This document shows, piece by piece, positions 34,224 to 44,155 of a stretch of 64,000 nt of DNA (position 1 is the first letter of the stretch; every line of letters begins with the position of its first letter). The notes beneath the pieces are model-generated. The model was given only the letters and a program-made list of their open reading frames with translations. It was not told where the DNA came from and made no database searches. Source of the DNA: Oscillospiraceae bacterium (GTDB taxonomy: Bacteria; Bacillota; Clostridia; Oscillospirales; Ruminococcaceae); NCBI GenBank assembly GCA_018110825.1, contig JAGBCL010000052.1:124001-188000 (forward strand), written 5' to 3'. Both the position numbers and the translations under genes were made by a program.

Positions 34224-36584
34224 TTATATCTTTGTAATCTTCGCAAAATTAGCCATAAGCTTCTTTGTACCTACGCTGTCGAATGCAATTTCAAGCATAG
34301 CGTCATTGCTTATCTTCTTGACGGAGAGAACTGTTCCCTCGCCGAAAATATTATGCTTAACACGCTCGCCGACGGAGAAATCCGCTTCGGCTTTTTTCTT
34401 TGCCTGTTCTACTTTACGGTTTGCAAGCTCGCTCTGCAAGGTATATTTCGGCACACTCTGCACGATTACGTCATTGTTATCATCAGCAATCTTCATCGTG
34501 CTGTCGATACGTTCAACGTAATCCGAGTCAATTTCCTTTGCAAAACGAGAAATGAGATTGCGGTTTGTTGAACCAAACAACATTCTCTGTTTAGCATGGG
34601 AAATGTACAGCTTCTTCTTTGCACGAGTAATCGCAACATACGCAAGACGTCGCTCTTCCTCCATATCTTCGAGACTGTTCATACTTCTTATGCCTGGGAA
34701 AATTCCCTCTTCCATTCCAACTACGAAAACTGTGGGGAATTCAAGCCCCTTTGCGCTGTGCATTGTCATCATATAAACCACATCGCTGTCTTCCTCAAGC
34801 TTGTCAACGTCGGTATAGAGGCTGATTTCCTCCAGGAAGCCTGAAAGGCTTGCTTCCTCGCCGTTAGCTTCGGTATACTGCTCCATAGTTGTTTTAAGTT
34901 CGCTGATATTTTCAAGTCTGCCTGCACCCTCGTCACCGAGAGCCTTCATAGCGTTTGCGTAGCCTGTCTTATCCAGCAGCTCATCAAGCAATTCGCTGAG
35001 AGTATGTGTTTCAGCAAACTCAATCAGATGGTCGAACATTGCCGCAGTCTTTGTAAGCAGCGCAGACTTCTTTGCAACAGGTGCATAGCTTTCGCTGTCA
35101 CGCATTACATCAATCGGAGAAACATTCAGGTCAACGGAAATCTGCTCAATCATTGACAGGGTTGTATCACCGATACCGCGCTTAGGCTCGTTAATGATAC
35201 GCTTGAAACGAAGCATATCTCGGTTATTATTAAGCACGGAAAGATACGCTGTCATATCCTTGATTTCCTTGCGGTCATAGAATCGCATACCGCCGATAAC
35301 CTTGTAAGGAATACCGCTGTGTGTAAACGCACGTTCAATGCTGTTGGACTGTGCGTTCATTCTGTAGAGGATTGCAAAATCCTTATAGGAAGCACCATCC
35401 TTGACCTGCTCCAGAATTGTTTCCGCAACAAATCTTGACTCGGCAGACTCGTCATAGGCTTTGAACACGGTAACCTTGTCACCGTCGCCTGCATCTGTCC
35501 AGAGCTTCTTCACCTTACGGGAGATGTTGTTGGAAATAACGGAATTTGCAGCACTGAGGATATTCTGTGTTGAACGGTAATTCTGTTCAAGACGGATTAC
35601 AGTTGCGTTGTCGAACTGTTCCTCAAAATTGAGGATATTTTCAATTGTTGCGCCACGGAATTTATAGATAGACTGGTCATCGTCACCAACAACGCAGAGA
35701 TTGCCGTGTCCGCCTGCAAGGAGTGAAACCAGTCTGAACTGTGCTTCATTTGTGTCCTGATACTCGTCAACCATTATGTACTTGTAAAGGTTGCGGTAAT
35801 GTGCAAGGGCCTCAGGCTCCTGCTCAAAAAGTTCAACTGTAAGTCGGATAATATCGTCAAAGTCAAGAGCGTTGGCCTCACGCAGACGCTGCTGATAAAG
35901 CTTATAAAGCTTTGCAATTCCGAGCTTACGGTAATCACCTGTTGCTTCCTTTTCAAACTCATCGGGAGTGATAAGCTTGTCCTTTGCGGATGAAATCACG
36001 CCAAGAACTGTTTTCACAGGGAAAGTTTTGTCCGAAAGGTCAAGTGGGTCATAGCAGGACTTCAGCAGACGTTGGCTATCGTCGCTGTCATAGATTGTAA
36101 AGCTTGAAGTATAGCCGAGTTTGTCAATTTCACGTCTTAAAATTCGTACACAAGCGGAATGGAATGTAGCCGCACAAATGCTGTCAGCCTGTTCGCCCAA
36201 CATTGCACGCAGACGCTCTTTGAGTTCACCTGCTGCTTTATTTGTAAATGTTATTGCAAGAATATTCCATGGGTTGACACGATTTTCAGCAACAATTTCA
36301 GCAAGATGTGAAACATCACTTCCGTCAGAATAGCTGTCAAGAAAAGCAATATCGTCATCATTAACAGATGCAGGCACATTTTCGCATGCATAAGCATTGC
36401 CGAAAGTAACCATATTTGCGATACGGTTTACAAGCACAGAAGTCTTTCCGCTTCCTGCTCCTGCAAGGATAAGTACAGGACCATTAACTGTGAAAACCGC
36501 TTTCTTCTGCATATCGTTAAGCTTCCCGAAATGCACTTCGAGAGCCTTTCTTTTTACATCAATAAAACCAAGATTTTTCGCCAT
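34224..36584 (-). CDS. pcrA: ATP-dependent DNA helicase PcrA/UvrD
   Basis: A 786-residue superfamily 1A helicase. Motifs in order: Q motif and Walker A LAGAGSGKTS at 41-49, Ia TFTNKAAGELKERL, II VDEYQDTNEAQ, III VGDDDQSIYKFRG, IV LEQNYRST, V MTMHSAKGLEFPTVFV and VI VAITRAKKKLY. The C-terminus has the Tudor-like VGERVKHNIFGEGTVL domain used by PcrA to bind RNA polymerase. An acidic insertion (about residues 75-110) follows motif I. The ATG at 36584 has GGAGG 5 bases upstream. Works in repair and rolling-circle replication. Confidence 0.95.
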   Translation of the reverse strand: MAKNLGFIDVKRKALEVHFGKLNDMQKKAVFTVNGPVLILAGAGSGKTSVLVNRIANMVTFGNAYACENVPASVNDDDIAFLDSYSDGSDVSHLAEIVAENRVNPWNILAITFTNKAAGELKERLRAMLGEQADSICAATFHSACVRILRREIDKLGYTSSFTIYDSDDSQRLLKSCYDPLDLSDKTFPVKTVLGVISSAKDKLITPDEFEKEATGDYRKLGIAKLYKLYQQRLREANALDFDDIIRLTVELFEQEPEALAHYRNLYKYIMVDEYQDTNEAQFRLVSLLAGGHGNLCVVGDDDQSIYKFRGATIENILNFEEQFDNATVIRLEQNYRSTQNILSAANSVISNNISRKVKKLWTDAGDGDKVTVFKAYDESAESRFVAETILEQVKDGASYKDFAILYRMNAQSNSIERAFTHSGIPYKVIGGMRFYDRKEIKDMTAYLSVLNNNRDMLRFKRIINEPKRGIGDTTLSMIEQISVDLNVSPIDVMRDSESYAPVAKKSALLTKTAAMFDHLIEFAETHTLSELLDELLDKTGYANAMKALGDEGAGRLENISELKTTMEQYTEANGEEASLSGFLEEISLYTDVDKLEEDSDVVYMMTMHSAKGLEFPTVFVVGMEEGIFPGIRSMNSLEDMEEERRLAYVAITRAKKKLYISHAKQRMLFGSTNRNLISRFAKEIDSDYVERIDSTMKIADDNNDVIVQSVPKYTLQSELANRKVEQAKKKAEADFSVGERVKHNIFGEGTVLSVKKISNDAMLEIAFDSVGTKKLMANFAKITKI

Positions 36585-36787
36585 AAGAACCTCCAATGTA
36601 GTAACGCAGACCTGAGCGGTCTATAAGTGGGTATATTAGATATTATACCATATCCGCAGATGGAAAAAAAGTCCCCTTTTTCATATTTAACAGTTTTATA
36701 ATATTTGCCGCTGATTTTAAATAAAGTGTATAAAAATACTCGTTCACGGGAATACTTCAACAGAAAAAGCAAGAAAGGACTTGTCAA

Positions 36788-38143
36788 ATGAAAGCAACCA
36801 AAGAACAATGGTCCTCAAAATTCGGATTTATTATGGCTGCAGCAGGCTCGGCAATCGGTCTGGGCAACCTCTGGAAGTTTCCTTATATTACAGGAACAAG
36901 TGGTGGAGCTGTATTTGTAGCAGTGTATATTGTATTCCTGCTTCTTCTCGGAATACCTATTCTTCTTTCTGAACTTGCAATAGGACGTTTTGCAGGCATG
37001 AACGCAATTGACTCCTGTGCAAAAATCCATCCCAGGTGGGGCTTCGCAGGTGCATTTGGGGTTATCGGTGCATTCGGAGTTATGGCAAGCTACAGCGTTG
37101 TAGGCGGATGGGTAATACGTTACATTATAAACAGCTTTACCGATACAAATATGAATTCAGATTATTTTACTTCCTTTTCTGCACAAAGCTTTGAACCGAT
37201 TTTATGGATGGCTGTATTTCTGCTTCTGAATTGCCTTATTGTAAAAAGCGGCGTATCAAATGGTATTGAAAAAGTAAGCACGGTACTTCTTCCTCTGCTG
37301 ATTATCTTTCTTATCGCAATAATGATTTACAGCCTTACCCTACCCAATGCTGCTGATGGAGTAAAATTTTTTCTTGTACCTGATTTTTCCGCAGTAGCAA
37401 GTCTTTCCGACTTTATGTCAATCGTATTCAATGCTATGGGACAAGTTTTCTTTTCTCTTTCCCTCGGCATGGGCACACTTATAACTTACGGCAGCTATCT
37501 CCCTAAAGACAACAACCTCGCATCAAGCACTGTAACAATTGTCACTCTTGATACAATTATAGCAATAATTTCCGGACTTGCAATTCTCCCGGCAGTATTT
37601 TCCTTTGGTTTTGAACCAACCGAAGGGTTCGGACTTATGTTCCGAACTTTACCTGCAGTTTTTTCAAGAATTACAGGCGGAACAATTATTGCAACAGCCT
37701 TTTTTATACTTGTCCTTTTTGCGGCGCTTACCTCTTCCATTTCTCTTCTCGAAGTAATCGTATCATGGGTTTGCAGCAACACAAAATTAACCCGTACATG
37801 GGCATCTGTAATTGTTACGGTACTGATTTTTATTGCAGGTATTTTTTCATCACTTTCTGTAGGTGCAATTCCCGACATAAAAATCGGCAACATGAGTCTT
37901 TTTGAATTTTTTAATTTTTTCTCCGACAAAATCATCATGCCGCTTGGTGGACTCTTTATCTGTATCCTTACCGGCTATGTATGGGGAATTGACAATGCTG
38001 TAAAAGAAATAACAAATAATGGCAGATTTAAATTTGCAGCAAAAAAACTTTTTGCCTTTTCAATAAGATATATAGCCCCTGCACTTATTGCTGTAATATT
38101 TGCCAGTTCACTGATTAGCTTTATCTTACCTCTGTTCAGATAA
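36788..38143 (+). CDS. Sodium-dependent transporter, NSS family
   Basis: A 451-residue LeuT-fold symporter with twelve helices by my count. Helix 1 holds the diagnostic AAAGSAIGLGNLWKFPYITG sodium and substrate site; ELAIGRFAGMNAI follows helix 2, and helix 6 is SLSLGMGTLITYGSYLP. Bacterial members carry amino acids such as tryptophan, tyrosine or leucine. The first 10 residues (MKATKEQWSSKFGF) are typical of the clostridial group. AAAGGA precedes the ATG by 8 bases. The gene stands alone. Confidence 0.92.
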   Translation: MKATKEQWSSKFGFIMAAAGSAIGLGNLWKFPYITGTSGGAVFVAVYIVFLLLLGIPILLSELAIGRFAGMNAIDSCAKIHPRWGFAGAFGVIGAFGVMASYSVVGGWVIRYIINSFTDTNMNSDYFTSFSAQSFEPILWMAVFLLLNCLIVKSGVSNGIEKVSTVLLPLLIIFLIAIMIYSLTLPNAADGVKFFLVPDFSAVASLSDFMSIVFNAMGQVFFSLSLGMGTLITYGSYLPKDNNLASSTVTIVTLDTIIAIISGLAILPAVFSFGFEPTEGFGLMFRTLPAVFSRITGGTIIATAFFILVLFAALTSSISLLEVIVSWVCSNTKLTRTWASVIVTVLIFIAGIFSSLSVGAIPDIKIGNMSLFEFFNFFSDKIIMPLGGLFICILTGYVWGIDNAVKEITNNGRFKFAAKKLFAFSIRYIAPALIAVIFASSLISFILPLFR

Positions 38144-38180
38144 GAAATGGTAAAAAAATCAATATTTTTCACAAAAAAAC

Positions 38181-38209
38181 TTTACTTTTGCTTTTGAAAG
38201 GTGTATAAT
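38181..38209 (+). promoter_or_regulatory. Promoter of the AI-2E family gene
   Basis: TTTACT, 17-base spacer, TATAAT. The -10 box overlaps an in-frame GTG and ATG, which therefore cannot be the true start codon. Confidence 0.7.
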
Positions 38210-38245
38210 ATGCTTATAGACTTTCATAAGAAAGGACGTATTCCG

Positions 38246-39547
38246 TTGAAAATAGATATCAATAAAAAGTATAATACCATTTCTGTTTATTGCATATTCA
38301 CTTTTGCTGTTTGCCTTGCACTTGTTCTGCTATGTATTAAATCCTCCGTTATCGGAGGTTACATAAGCGAATTTTTCAGAGTTATTGCCCCTGTGACCTG
38401 GGGTATAGTTATTGCATATATCTGCAATCCCTTGATGAAGTCTTTTGAGAAATTATTTGCAAAGCTTATTGAAAAGAAAAAGCCGCATCCGAAAATCAAC
38501 CGCTGTCTCAGCATTTTTGTCAGTCTTTCTTTACTTATTGCTGTAATTGTTGCTTTGCTTACAGTTATTATTATTCAGGTGCGCGACAGTATTATGGAAA
38601 TCCTGTATAATATTCCGACCTACATTTCTCAGATTGAAGTCTTTATCACAAAGTGGCTGGGCGACTATCCTGAAGTTGTAAATTACTTTGAATCACAACT
38701 TGAAACAATCCAGCCGAAGCTTATTGAATATGCAAACAATATGCTTGAATCCCTCGGTGATTTGTCTGTGAAGCTCAAGGACGGAGCGATTGTTTTCCTT
38801 GTAGCACTCAAGGATTTTGTAATCGGATTTATCGTTGCCATTTACCTTTTGTACAGTAAGGAAACTTTCGCTGCTCAGGCAAGAAAAATTGTCTATGCTA
38901 TATTCCCAAGAGGAATGAGCAAAACAGTACTACGTATTTCATCAAAAGCCAATTATACACTTTCAGGCTTTCTCTCAGGAAAGCTTCTCGACTCTTTCAT
39001 TATCGGACTTCTTTGCTTCATATGCATGACAATTATGAAGATGGAATTTGTAGCCCTTATCAGTGTTATCATTGGCGTAACAAATATAATTCCATTCTTC
39101 GGACCATTTTTCGGAGCAATTCCAAGTGCATTTCTTTTGCTCATAACCACTCCGAAACAGGTTATTCCATTTGTCATATTCATTTTCATTCTCCAGCAGT
39201 TTGACGGAAATATTCTTGGTCCGAAAATTCTCGGCGACTCTACCGGACTTACACCTTTCTGGGTTATGTTTGCAATTTTCGTAGGCGGCGGCCTTTTCGG
39301 ATTTGCAGGAATGGTTCTTGGTGTACCAGTCTTTGCAGTAATATATGCACTTATCAGTGAATTTGTTGCATACCTGCTCAAACGCAAACGTCTTTCCCAC
39401 CGTACAGAGGATTACATCGACTTTGACATAAGCAATCCACCCGCAGCAGTAACAATAAGTCAGGAAAAAGCTGAAACTGCTCCTGATGAAAAAAAAGAAG
39501 CAGCTGATTCTGCTACTGAAACAAAAACAGATAAATTTGCCACATAA
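38246..39547 (+). CDS. AI-2E family transporter
   Basis: A 433-residue permease of the YdgG/TqsA family with eight membrane helices and the long amphipathic stretch between helices 3 and 4 (SIMEILYNIPTYISQIEVFI). LLLITTPKQVIPFVIFIFILQQ and GLFGFAGMVLGVPVFAVIYALI are typical of the C-terminal half. I start it at TTG 38246, with AAGGA 9 bases upstream, because the promoter lies over the earlier in-frame ATG. Family members export AI-2 or act as Na+/H+ antiporters; the substrate here is open. The last 45 residues are a hydrophilic Ala/Glu/Lys tail. Confidence 0.85.
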   Translation: MKIDINKKYNTISVYCIFTFAVCLALVLLCIKSSVIGGYISEFFRVIAPVTWGIVIAYICNPLMKSFEKLFAKLIEKKKPHPKINRCLSIFVSLSLLIAVIVALLTVIIIQVRDSIMEILYNIPTYISQIEVFITKWLGDYPEVVNYFESQLETIQPKLIEYANNMLESLGDLSVKLKDGAIVFLVALKDFVIGFIVAIYLLYSKETFAAQARKIVYAIFPRGMSKTVLRISSKANYTLSGFLSGKLLDSFIIGLLCFICMTIMKMEFVALISVIIGVTNIIPFFGPFFGAIPSAFLLLITTPKQVIPFVIFIFILQQFDGNILGPKILGDSTGLTPFWVMFAIFVGGGLFGFAGMVLGVPVFAVIYALISEFVAYLLKRKRLSHRTEDYIDFDISNPPAAVTISQEKAETAPDEKKEAADSATETKTDKFAT

Positions 39548-39549
39548 TT

Positions 39550-39587
39550 AAAGCCTGAGAGATTGGTATTTCTCTCAGGCTTTTTAT
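39550..39587. terminator. Terminator between AI-2E gene and copZ
   Basis: A 13-bp stem AAAGCCTGAGAGA / TCTCTCAGGCTTT, 8-base loop, TTATT tail. Confidence 0.92.
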
Positions 39588-39589
39588 TA

Positions 39590-39790
39590 TTATTGAATGT
39601 CTGTTACGTCATATCCTTCGTCTTCAATAAGATTCTTCAGCTCGTCATTTGACTTGTCAGTGTCGCAGACAGCGTAACCTCCGTCAAGTGAAACCTCAAT
39701 GTTTGCCGCACCGATACCTTCAAGTGCTTCCCTGACGTGTGCAACACAATGCCCGCACATCATACCTTCAATCATAATTTTCTTTGCCAT
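39590..39790 (-). CDS. copZ: Copper chaperone, heavy-metal-associated domain
   Basis: A 66-residue HMA domain: KKIMIEGMMCGHCVAHVREAL with the MxCxxC copper site, then ...VSLDGGYAVCDTDKSNDELKNLIEDEGYDV. It carries Cu(I) to CopA. The start at 39790 has AAAGGA 9 bases upstream and lies 14 bases after the copA stop; a longer frame overlaps copA without a ribosome site. Last gene of the csoR-copA-copZ operon. Confidence 0.9.
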   Translation of the reverse strand: MAKKIMIEGMMCGHCVAHVREALEGIGAANIEVSLDGGYAVCDTDKSNDELKNLIEDEGYDVTDIQ

Positions 39791-39804
39791 TTCAATCAAT
39801 CCTT

Positions 39805-42006
39805 TCACTTATCTATTTTCACCTTTTTAAGGCGCAATGCATTTGAAACAACCGATACGGAGCTGAGACTCATTGCCGCGGCACCAATCATCGGATTAAG
39901 AAGCGGTCCGCCAAAAATGTGCAGCAGACCCATTGCTATCGGAATACCCAACGAATTGTAGCCGAATGCCCAGAAAAGATTCTGCTTGATATTACGGATT
40001 GTTGCCTTTGAAAGACGAATCGCCTTGCACACATCACGCAAATCATCCTTGATAAGTACTATATCAGCACACTCGATTGCCACGTCAGTACCCTGACCCA
40101 CGGCAATTCCAACATCTGCCTGCGTAAGTGCAACAGCGTCGTTTATGCCGTCGCCTGCCATAGCCACAATTTCACCTGCTTCCTGCAGTTTCTTGATGTG
40201 CATAGCCTTTTCCTCGGGAAGCACCTCTGCAATGCAGGTGTCAATTCCGAGTTCATCTGCAACATTTTTCGCTGTAAGTTCATTATCGCCAGTAAGCATA
40301 ACCGTTTTGATGCCCATTTCCTTAAGCTGTCTGACCGCATCAATGCTTTCACGGTTTATCGTATCTGCCGCCGCAATCATACCGATGAATACTCCGTCTG
40401 CAGCCGCATACATAGGAGTTTTTCCGCTGTCGGCAAACTTCTGAGAATCAACAACCAATTTCATCGGCACACCGATATTTTGTTCCTTCATCAACCTTAA
40501 ATTGCCGATTAAAATTTTCTTGCCGTCAACAGTTACAGAAATTCCACGACCATCAAGATTAGTATAATCCGTTGCTTCGACAAGTTCAGCACCGAGTTTC
40601 CCAGCGTATTCCATAACAGCTTCGCTGAGCGGGTGACCTGAAGATGCCTCGCCGCTGGCAATAATCCGAATGAATTCGCTTTCCTCAATCTTATACGGAA
40701 CAACATCTGTCAGCGACGGCTTACCTGCGGTAAGCGTACCAGTCTTGTCAAAAACAACCGTAGTAACCTTGCAGGCCTGCTCCAAAGGCTGACCGCCCTT
40801 GATGAGGATTCCGTTTTCAGCACCCTTTCCTGTGCCGACCATAATTGCTGTCGGGGTAGCAAGTCCAAGAGCACAAGGACAAGCTATTACAAGCACGCTG
40901 ATTAAAATTGTCACGCAGAATTCAGCGTCCTTGCCCGCAATTGCCCAGCCCACGCAGGCAAGTACAGCGAGTGCAAGGACAGCAGGCACAAAGTAAGCCG
41001 CAATAATATCCGCAAGGCGTGCGATAGGTGCCTTGCTTCCCTGTGCTTCTTCAACAAATTTTATAATACGTGCCAGAGCCGTATCTTCGCCAACCTTTTC
41101 GGAGCGATACTTAACAAAACCATTTTTGTTAAGCGTTGCACCAACAACCTTATCGCCCACCTTTTTGGAAATCGGCACGCTTTCGCCCGTCAGCATCGAC
41201 TCGTCAACAACAGCTGTACCCTCAATGATTTCGCCGTCCACAGCAAAGCTTTCACCTGCTCGTGAAACAACGATGTCGCCTACCTTGACCTGACTGAGTG
41301 CAACCTCAAGCTCCTTTTCACCACGCATTACAAACGCAGTTTTCGGAGCAAGGTTCATCAGCTTCTTAACCGACTCGTCAGTTTTGCCGCGGGAACGTGC
41401 TTCGAGATATTTGCCCATAGTAATCAGCGCAAGAATTGTTGCACAAGACTCAAAATAGAGATGCGCATCGGTCATTCCCTGCGTAATTTTGTACATCATA
41501 AACATACTGTACACAAACGCCGCAATTGAACCCAAAGCGATAAGGCTGTCCATATTCGGTGACAGGTGAAACAGATTGCGGAAACCATCATAATAGAATT
41601 TCCAGCCGATTATCATAACAGGCACCGTCAGCACAAGCTGTACCAGTGCGTAATTCATAGCATTGTGATGTGGGTCAATCACCGCAGGAAGCGGCATTCC
41701 CACCATATGCCCCATACATATTACAAGCAATGGTAAAGCAAAAACTGCCGACAGAATAAGCCTTATCAGCATTACTTTTTCGTGGGACATTTTCTTCTTT
41801 GCATTCTTGTCAGCAAATGCGTAACCTGCCTTTACAACCGCCGCTTCAATTTCCTTTGCGCCGATTTTTTCGTACTCAACAGTAAGCGTTTCAGCCGCAA
41901 AATTCACGCTTGCGTCGGTTACTCCATCAAGCTTTTTCACGAAGCGCTCAACTCTCGATGCACAAGCCGCACAGGTCATACCTGAAATCTTAAAGCTTTT
42001 TTTCAT
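39805..42006 (-). CDS. copA: Copper-exporting P1B-type ATPase
   Basis: A 733-residue Cu(I) exporter with one N-terminal HMA domain (GMTCAACASRVE, Cys12 and Cys15), eight membrane helices, the transport-site CPC at 376-378 (ACPCALGLATP), the phosphorylated Asp in DKTGT at 420-424, HPLSEAV of the nucleotide domain and GDGINDA. A His-containing loop (DPHHNAMNYA) after helix 2 is unusual but not part of the core. AAAGGAA is upstream of the ATG. It removes excess copper from the cytoplasm and lies 18 bases after csoR. Confidence 0.95.
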   Translation of the reverse strand: MKKSFKISGMTCAACASRVERFVKKLDGVTDASVNFAAETLTVEYEKIGAKEIEAAVVKAGYAFADKNAKKKMSHEKVMLIRLILSAVFALPLLVICMGHMVGMPLPAVIDPHHNAMNYALVQLVLTVPVMIIGWKFYYDGFRNLFHLSPNMDSLIALGSIAAFVYSMFMMYKITQGMTDAHLYFESCATILALITMGKYLEARSRGKTDESVKKLMNLAPKTAFVMRGEKELEVALSQVKVGDIVVSRAGESFAVDGEIIEGTAVVDESMLTGESVPISKKVGDKVVGATLNKNGFVKYRSEKVGEDTALARIIKFVEEAQGSKAPIARLADIIAAYFVPAVLALAVLACVGWAIAGKDAEFCVTILISVLVIACPCALGLATPTAIMVGTGKGAENGILIKGGQPLEQACKVTTVVFDKTGTLTAGKPSLTDVVPYKIEESEFIRIIASGEASSGHPLSEAVMEYAGKLGAELVEATDYTNLDGRGISVTVDGKKILIGNLRLMKEQNIGVPMKLVVDSQKFADSGKTPMYAAADGVFIGMIAAADTINRESIDAVRQLKEMGIKTVMLTGDNELTAKNVADELGIDTCIAEVLPEEKAMHIKKLQEAGEIVAMAGDGINDAVALTQADVGIAVGQGTDVAIECADIVLIKDDLRDVCKAIRLSKATIRNIKQNLFWAFGYNSLGIPIAMGLLHIFGGPLLNPMIGAAAMSLSSVSVVSNALRLKKVKIDK

Positions 42007-42024
42007 AGCTGTTCCTTTCCAAAA

Positions 42025-42324
42025 TCATTTCATAAGCTTCTGCAGCGTTGCAACAAGCTCATCTATCGTTTCGTCCTTGCCATTTTTGATATCGTCAGCA
42101 ACACAACTGCGTATATGGTTTGCCAGCAATTCACGGTTAAACGCGTTCAGTGCCGCATTTATCGCACTTACCTGCACAAGAATATCCGTGCAGTAAGTAT
42201 CTGTTTCAACCATTTTCTTTATGCCTCTGACCTGACCCTCAATACGGTTCAGACGATTTATCAGCGCCTTGTATTCATCTTCGGAACGCTGTTTCTTTTT
42301 ACATTCGCAACATTCTTTTCCCAT
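42025..42324 (-). CDS. csoR: CsoR-type copper-sensing repressor
   Basis: A 99-residue all-helical repressor. The Cu(I) ligands of CsoR are present: Cys in TYCTDILVQ and the HxxxC pair in NHIRSC. The N-terminus has an extra CxECK cluster (KECCECKKK). GGAGG is 7 bases before the ATG. Two G/C-rich palindromes in its promoter are the expected operators. Copper binding would release DNA and induce copA-copZ. Confidence 0.93.
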   Translation of the reverse strand: MGKECCECKKKQRSEDEYKALINRLNRIEGQVRGIKKMVETDTYCTDILVQVSAINAALNAFNRELLANHIRSCVADDIKNGKDETIDELVATLQKLMK

Positions 42325-42336
42325 TATAAACCTCCA

Positions 42337-42353
42337 ATACCCCCGTGGGGTAT
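42337..42353. promoter_or_regulatory. CsoR operator 1
   Basis: ATACCCCCGTGGGGTAT, the known CsoR box form, lies between the -10 box and the csoR ribosome site. Confidence 0.85.
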
Positions 42354-42359
42354 ACTTAC

Positions 42360-42388
42360 ATTATATACTCCACGGGGGTATTTGTCAA
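42360..42388 (-). promoter_or_regulatory. Promoter of csoR-copA-copZ
   Basis: Minus strand TTGACA, 17-base spacer, TATAAT. Operator 2 fills the spacer. Confidence 0.92.
42365..42381. promoter_or_regulatory. CsoR operator 2
   Basis: ATACTCCACGGGGGTAT, the second CsoR box, 28 bases from the first, between the -35 and -10 boxes. Confidence 0.85.
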
Positions 42389-42399
42389 TAGCTATTCAA

Positions 42400-44139
42400 T
42401 TATTCCTCATTAGGGTTTAATGGGGTAACGTACAGCGTACGATTGTTAGTAAATATAACCATTCCTGGTTTTGAGCCTGACGGCTTCTTTACAAACTTTA
42501 CCGGAACGTAATCCACTGGCACCTGCGAGGAATTTTTCGCCTTACTGTGGAACGCCGCAAGTCTTGCCGCATAAACAATAGTATCGTCAGGAACCTCCTG
42601 CCCGCCTGCACGGATTATTACGTGAGAGCCTGTTATATTCTTTGTATGCAGCCATATATCGCTTTTTTCAGCAAGCTTCGTGGTCAGCATATCATTCTGC
42701 TTGTTGTTCCTGCCAACAAGAATTGTGAAACCCTCAGGGGATTTGAACTCAAGGGGCGGATGCGATTTGGGCGGCTTGCCTTTAAGCTTTGCGGCACGGA
42801 TATACCCCTGCTCCGCAAGCTCCATACGAAGCTCGTTGACTTCGTCCTCGCCGTTTGTACGAGTCAGCGCATCGAATACGCTGTCAATATAAGCAAGCTC
42901 CTCCTCGCCCTTTGCAATCTGCTCGGTAAGAATTTTCTCTGCCGTATCAGCCTTGCGGTACTCCGCATAATAGTGCTGCATATTCTGCGACGGGGTAAGA
43001 CGTGGGTCAAGCTTTATCTCAATTTCAGGACAATTTTCATCATAAAAATTTTCCACCCTGACGCTTGCCATACCCTTTTCAACACGGTACAGATTAGCAG
43101 AAATCAAATCACCTTTCAGCTTGAATTCCTCACGGTTTTCCGACTCTTTAAGCTCCATACGCTGATTTGCAAGTCGGCGGGAAATTCTGTCTGTAGCATT
43201 GAGCAGAAGCTTGTACATATCCTGTGAACGCTGTTTCATTCGGGAAATGCTGTCACGCTCACTATAGAAGTAGTCAAGCAAATCACACGCGGAGTCAAGC
43301 TCCTTCGTGTCCATAAGACCAACATACTGATTTATCGGAATAAAGGAAAAATCCTTCAGCAGACCTTCCTTGTCCTTCACAACGGTAAAGGTACAACGGT
43401 TTTCGTCGCACTCCCTCGCCGTCTGATTGATAACAAAAGCAAGTCTTTCCAAAAGTTCACCATGCAAATCACTTTTAACAGCATCGTTGCCCTGTGCCGC
43501 GTAGTAAATCCATTCACGGGCAACAATGGGAGAAAGTCCCTCAAAAATTTTGATAAGTGCCTTTGACAGATCGCAGTCAGGCAATTGCTCCGCCGCATTT
43601 ATAATATCATCAGCTGTGCAATTGCGGAAATCAAGTCGGTTGTCACGTGGCGGATATGTGTAAGTCATTCCAGGAAGCACCATTCTCTCACGGGACATTT
43701 CCGCATCGACACGCTTGATGCTGTCGATAATCTTGCCCTCAGCGTTGATGATGACAAGGTTTGAGCAACGCCCCATAATTTCAACTGCAAGCGTAACCTT
43801 TACCATATCGCCAAGCTCGTTCATTGCCTCAAAATCGAAATAGAGGATACGTTCAAGACCGTCCTGACGGATATCTAAAAGCCTGCCGTTGCCGAGATGC
43901 TTACGCAGAAGCATACAGAACATCGGCGGCACTTTCGGATTTTCAATTGATTTTTTTGTAATGTGTACCCTCGCTGACCCTGCCGAAGCAGAAATCAACA
44001 GCTTGCAGTTGCCGCCGTGAGTACGGAAAGCGATAACCACTTCCTCACGGGAAGGCTGACTTATTTTATCAACTCTGCCGCCGATAAGGTGACCGAGTTC
44101 TTTTTTTACAATGTGGAGAAATGCTCCGTCAAGTGCCAT
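42400..44139 (-). CDS. rqcH: NFACT-family ribosome quality-control protein
   Basis: A 579-residue homologue of RqcH/Rqc2 (once called FbpA). The NFACT-N domain starts DGAFLHIVKKELGHLIGGRVDKI, a central coiled coil spans about 290-440, and the NFACT-R domain has WLHTKNITGSHVIIR near residue 490. RqcH adds C-terminal alanine tails to nascent chains on stalled 50S subunits. The older name fibronectin-binding protein is misleading, since there is no signal peptide. GGAGG precedes the ATG. It is the last gene of a leftward cluster with rlmA and trmK. Confidence 0.9.
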   Translation of the reverse strand: MALDGAFLHIVKKELGHLIGGRVDKISQPSREEVVIAFRTHGGNCKLLISASAGSARVHITKKSIENPKVPPMFCMLLRKHLGNGRLLDIRQDGLERILYFDFEAMNELGDMVKVTLAVEIMGRCSNLVIINAEGKIIDSIKRVDAEMSRERMVLPGMTYTYPPRDNRLDFRNCTADDIINAAEQLPDCDLSKALIKIFEGLSPIVAREWIYYAAQGNDAVKSDLHGELLERLAFVINQTARECDENRCTFTVVKDKEGLLKDFSFIPINQYVGLMDTKELDSACDLLDYFYSERDSISRMKQRSQDMYKLLLNATDRISRRLANQRMELKESENREEFKLKGDLISANLYRVEKGMASVRVENFYDENCPEIEIKLDPRLTPSQNMQHYYAEYRKADTAEKILTEQIAKGEEELAYIDSVFDALTRTNGEDEVNELRMELAEQGYIRAAKLKGKPPKSHPPLEFKSPEGFTILVGRNNKQNDMLTTKLAEKSDIWLHTKNITGSHVIIRAGGQEVPDDTIVYAARLAAFHSKAKNSSQVPVDYVPVKFVKKPSGSKPGMVIFTNNRTLYVTPLNPNEE

Positions 44140-44155
44140 AGTGACCTCCGATTAA

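Noticed and set aside
38201-38245. Start of the AI-2E gene at the upstream GTG or ATG
   Set aside because: A promoter -10 box covers these codons, so they precede or coincide with the transcription start; the TTG at 38246 has a proper ribosome site.
42400-44139. Surface fibronectin-binding adhesin
   Set aside because: The protein has no signal peptide or anchor and has the NFACT domains of cytoplasmic RqcH.
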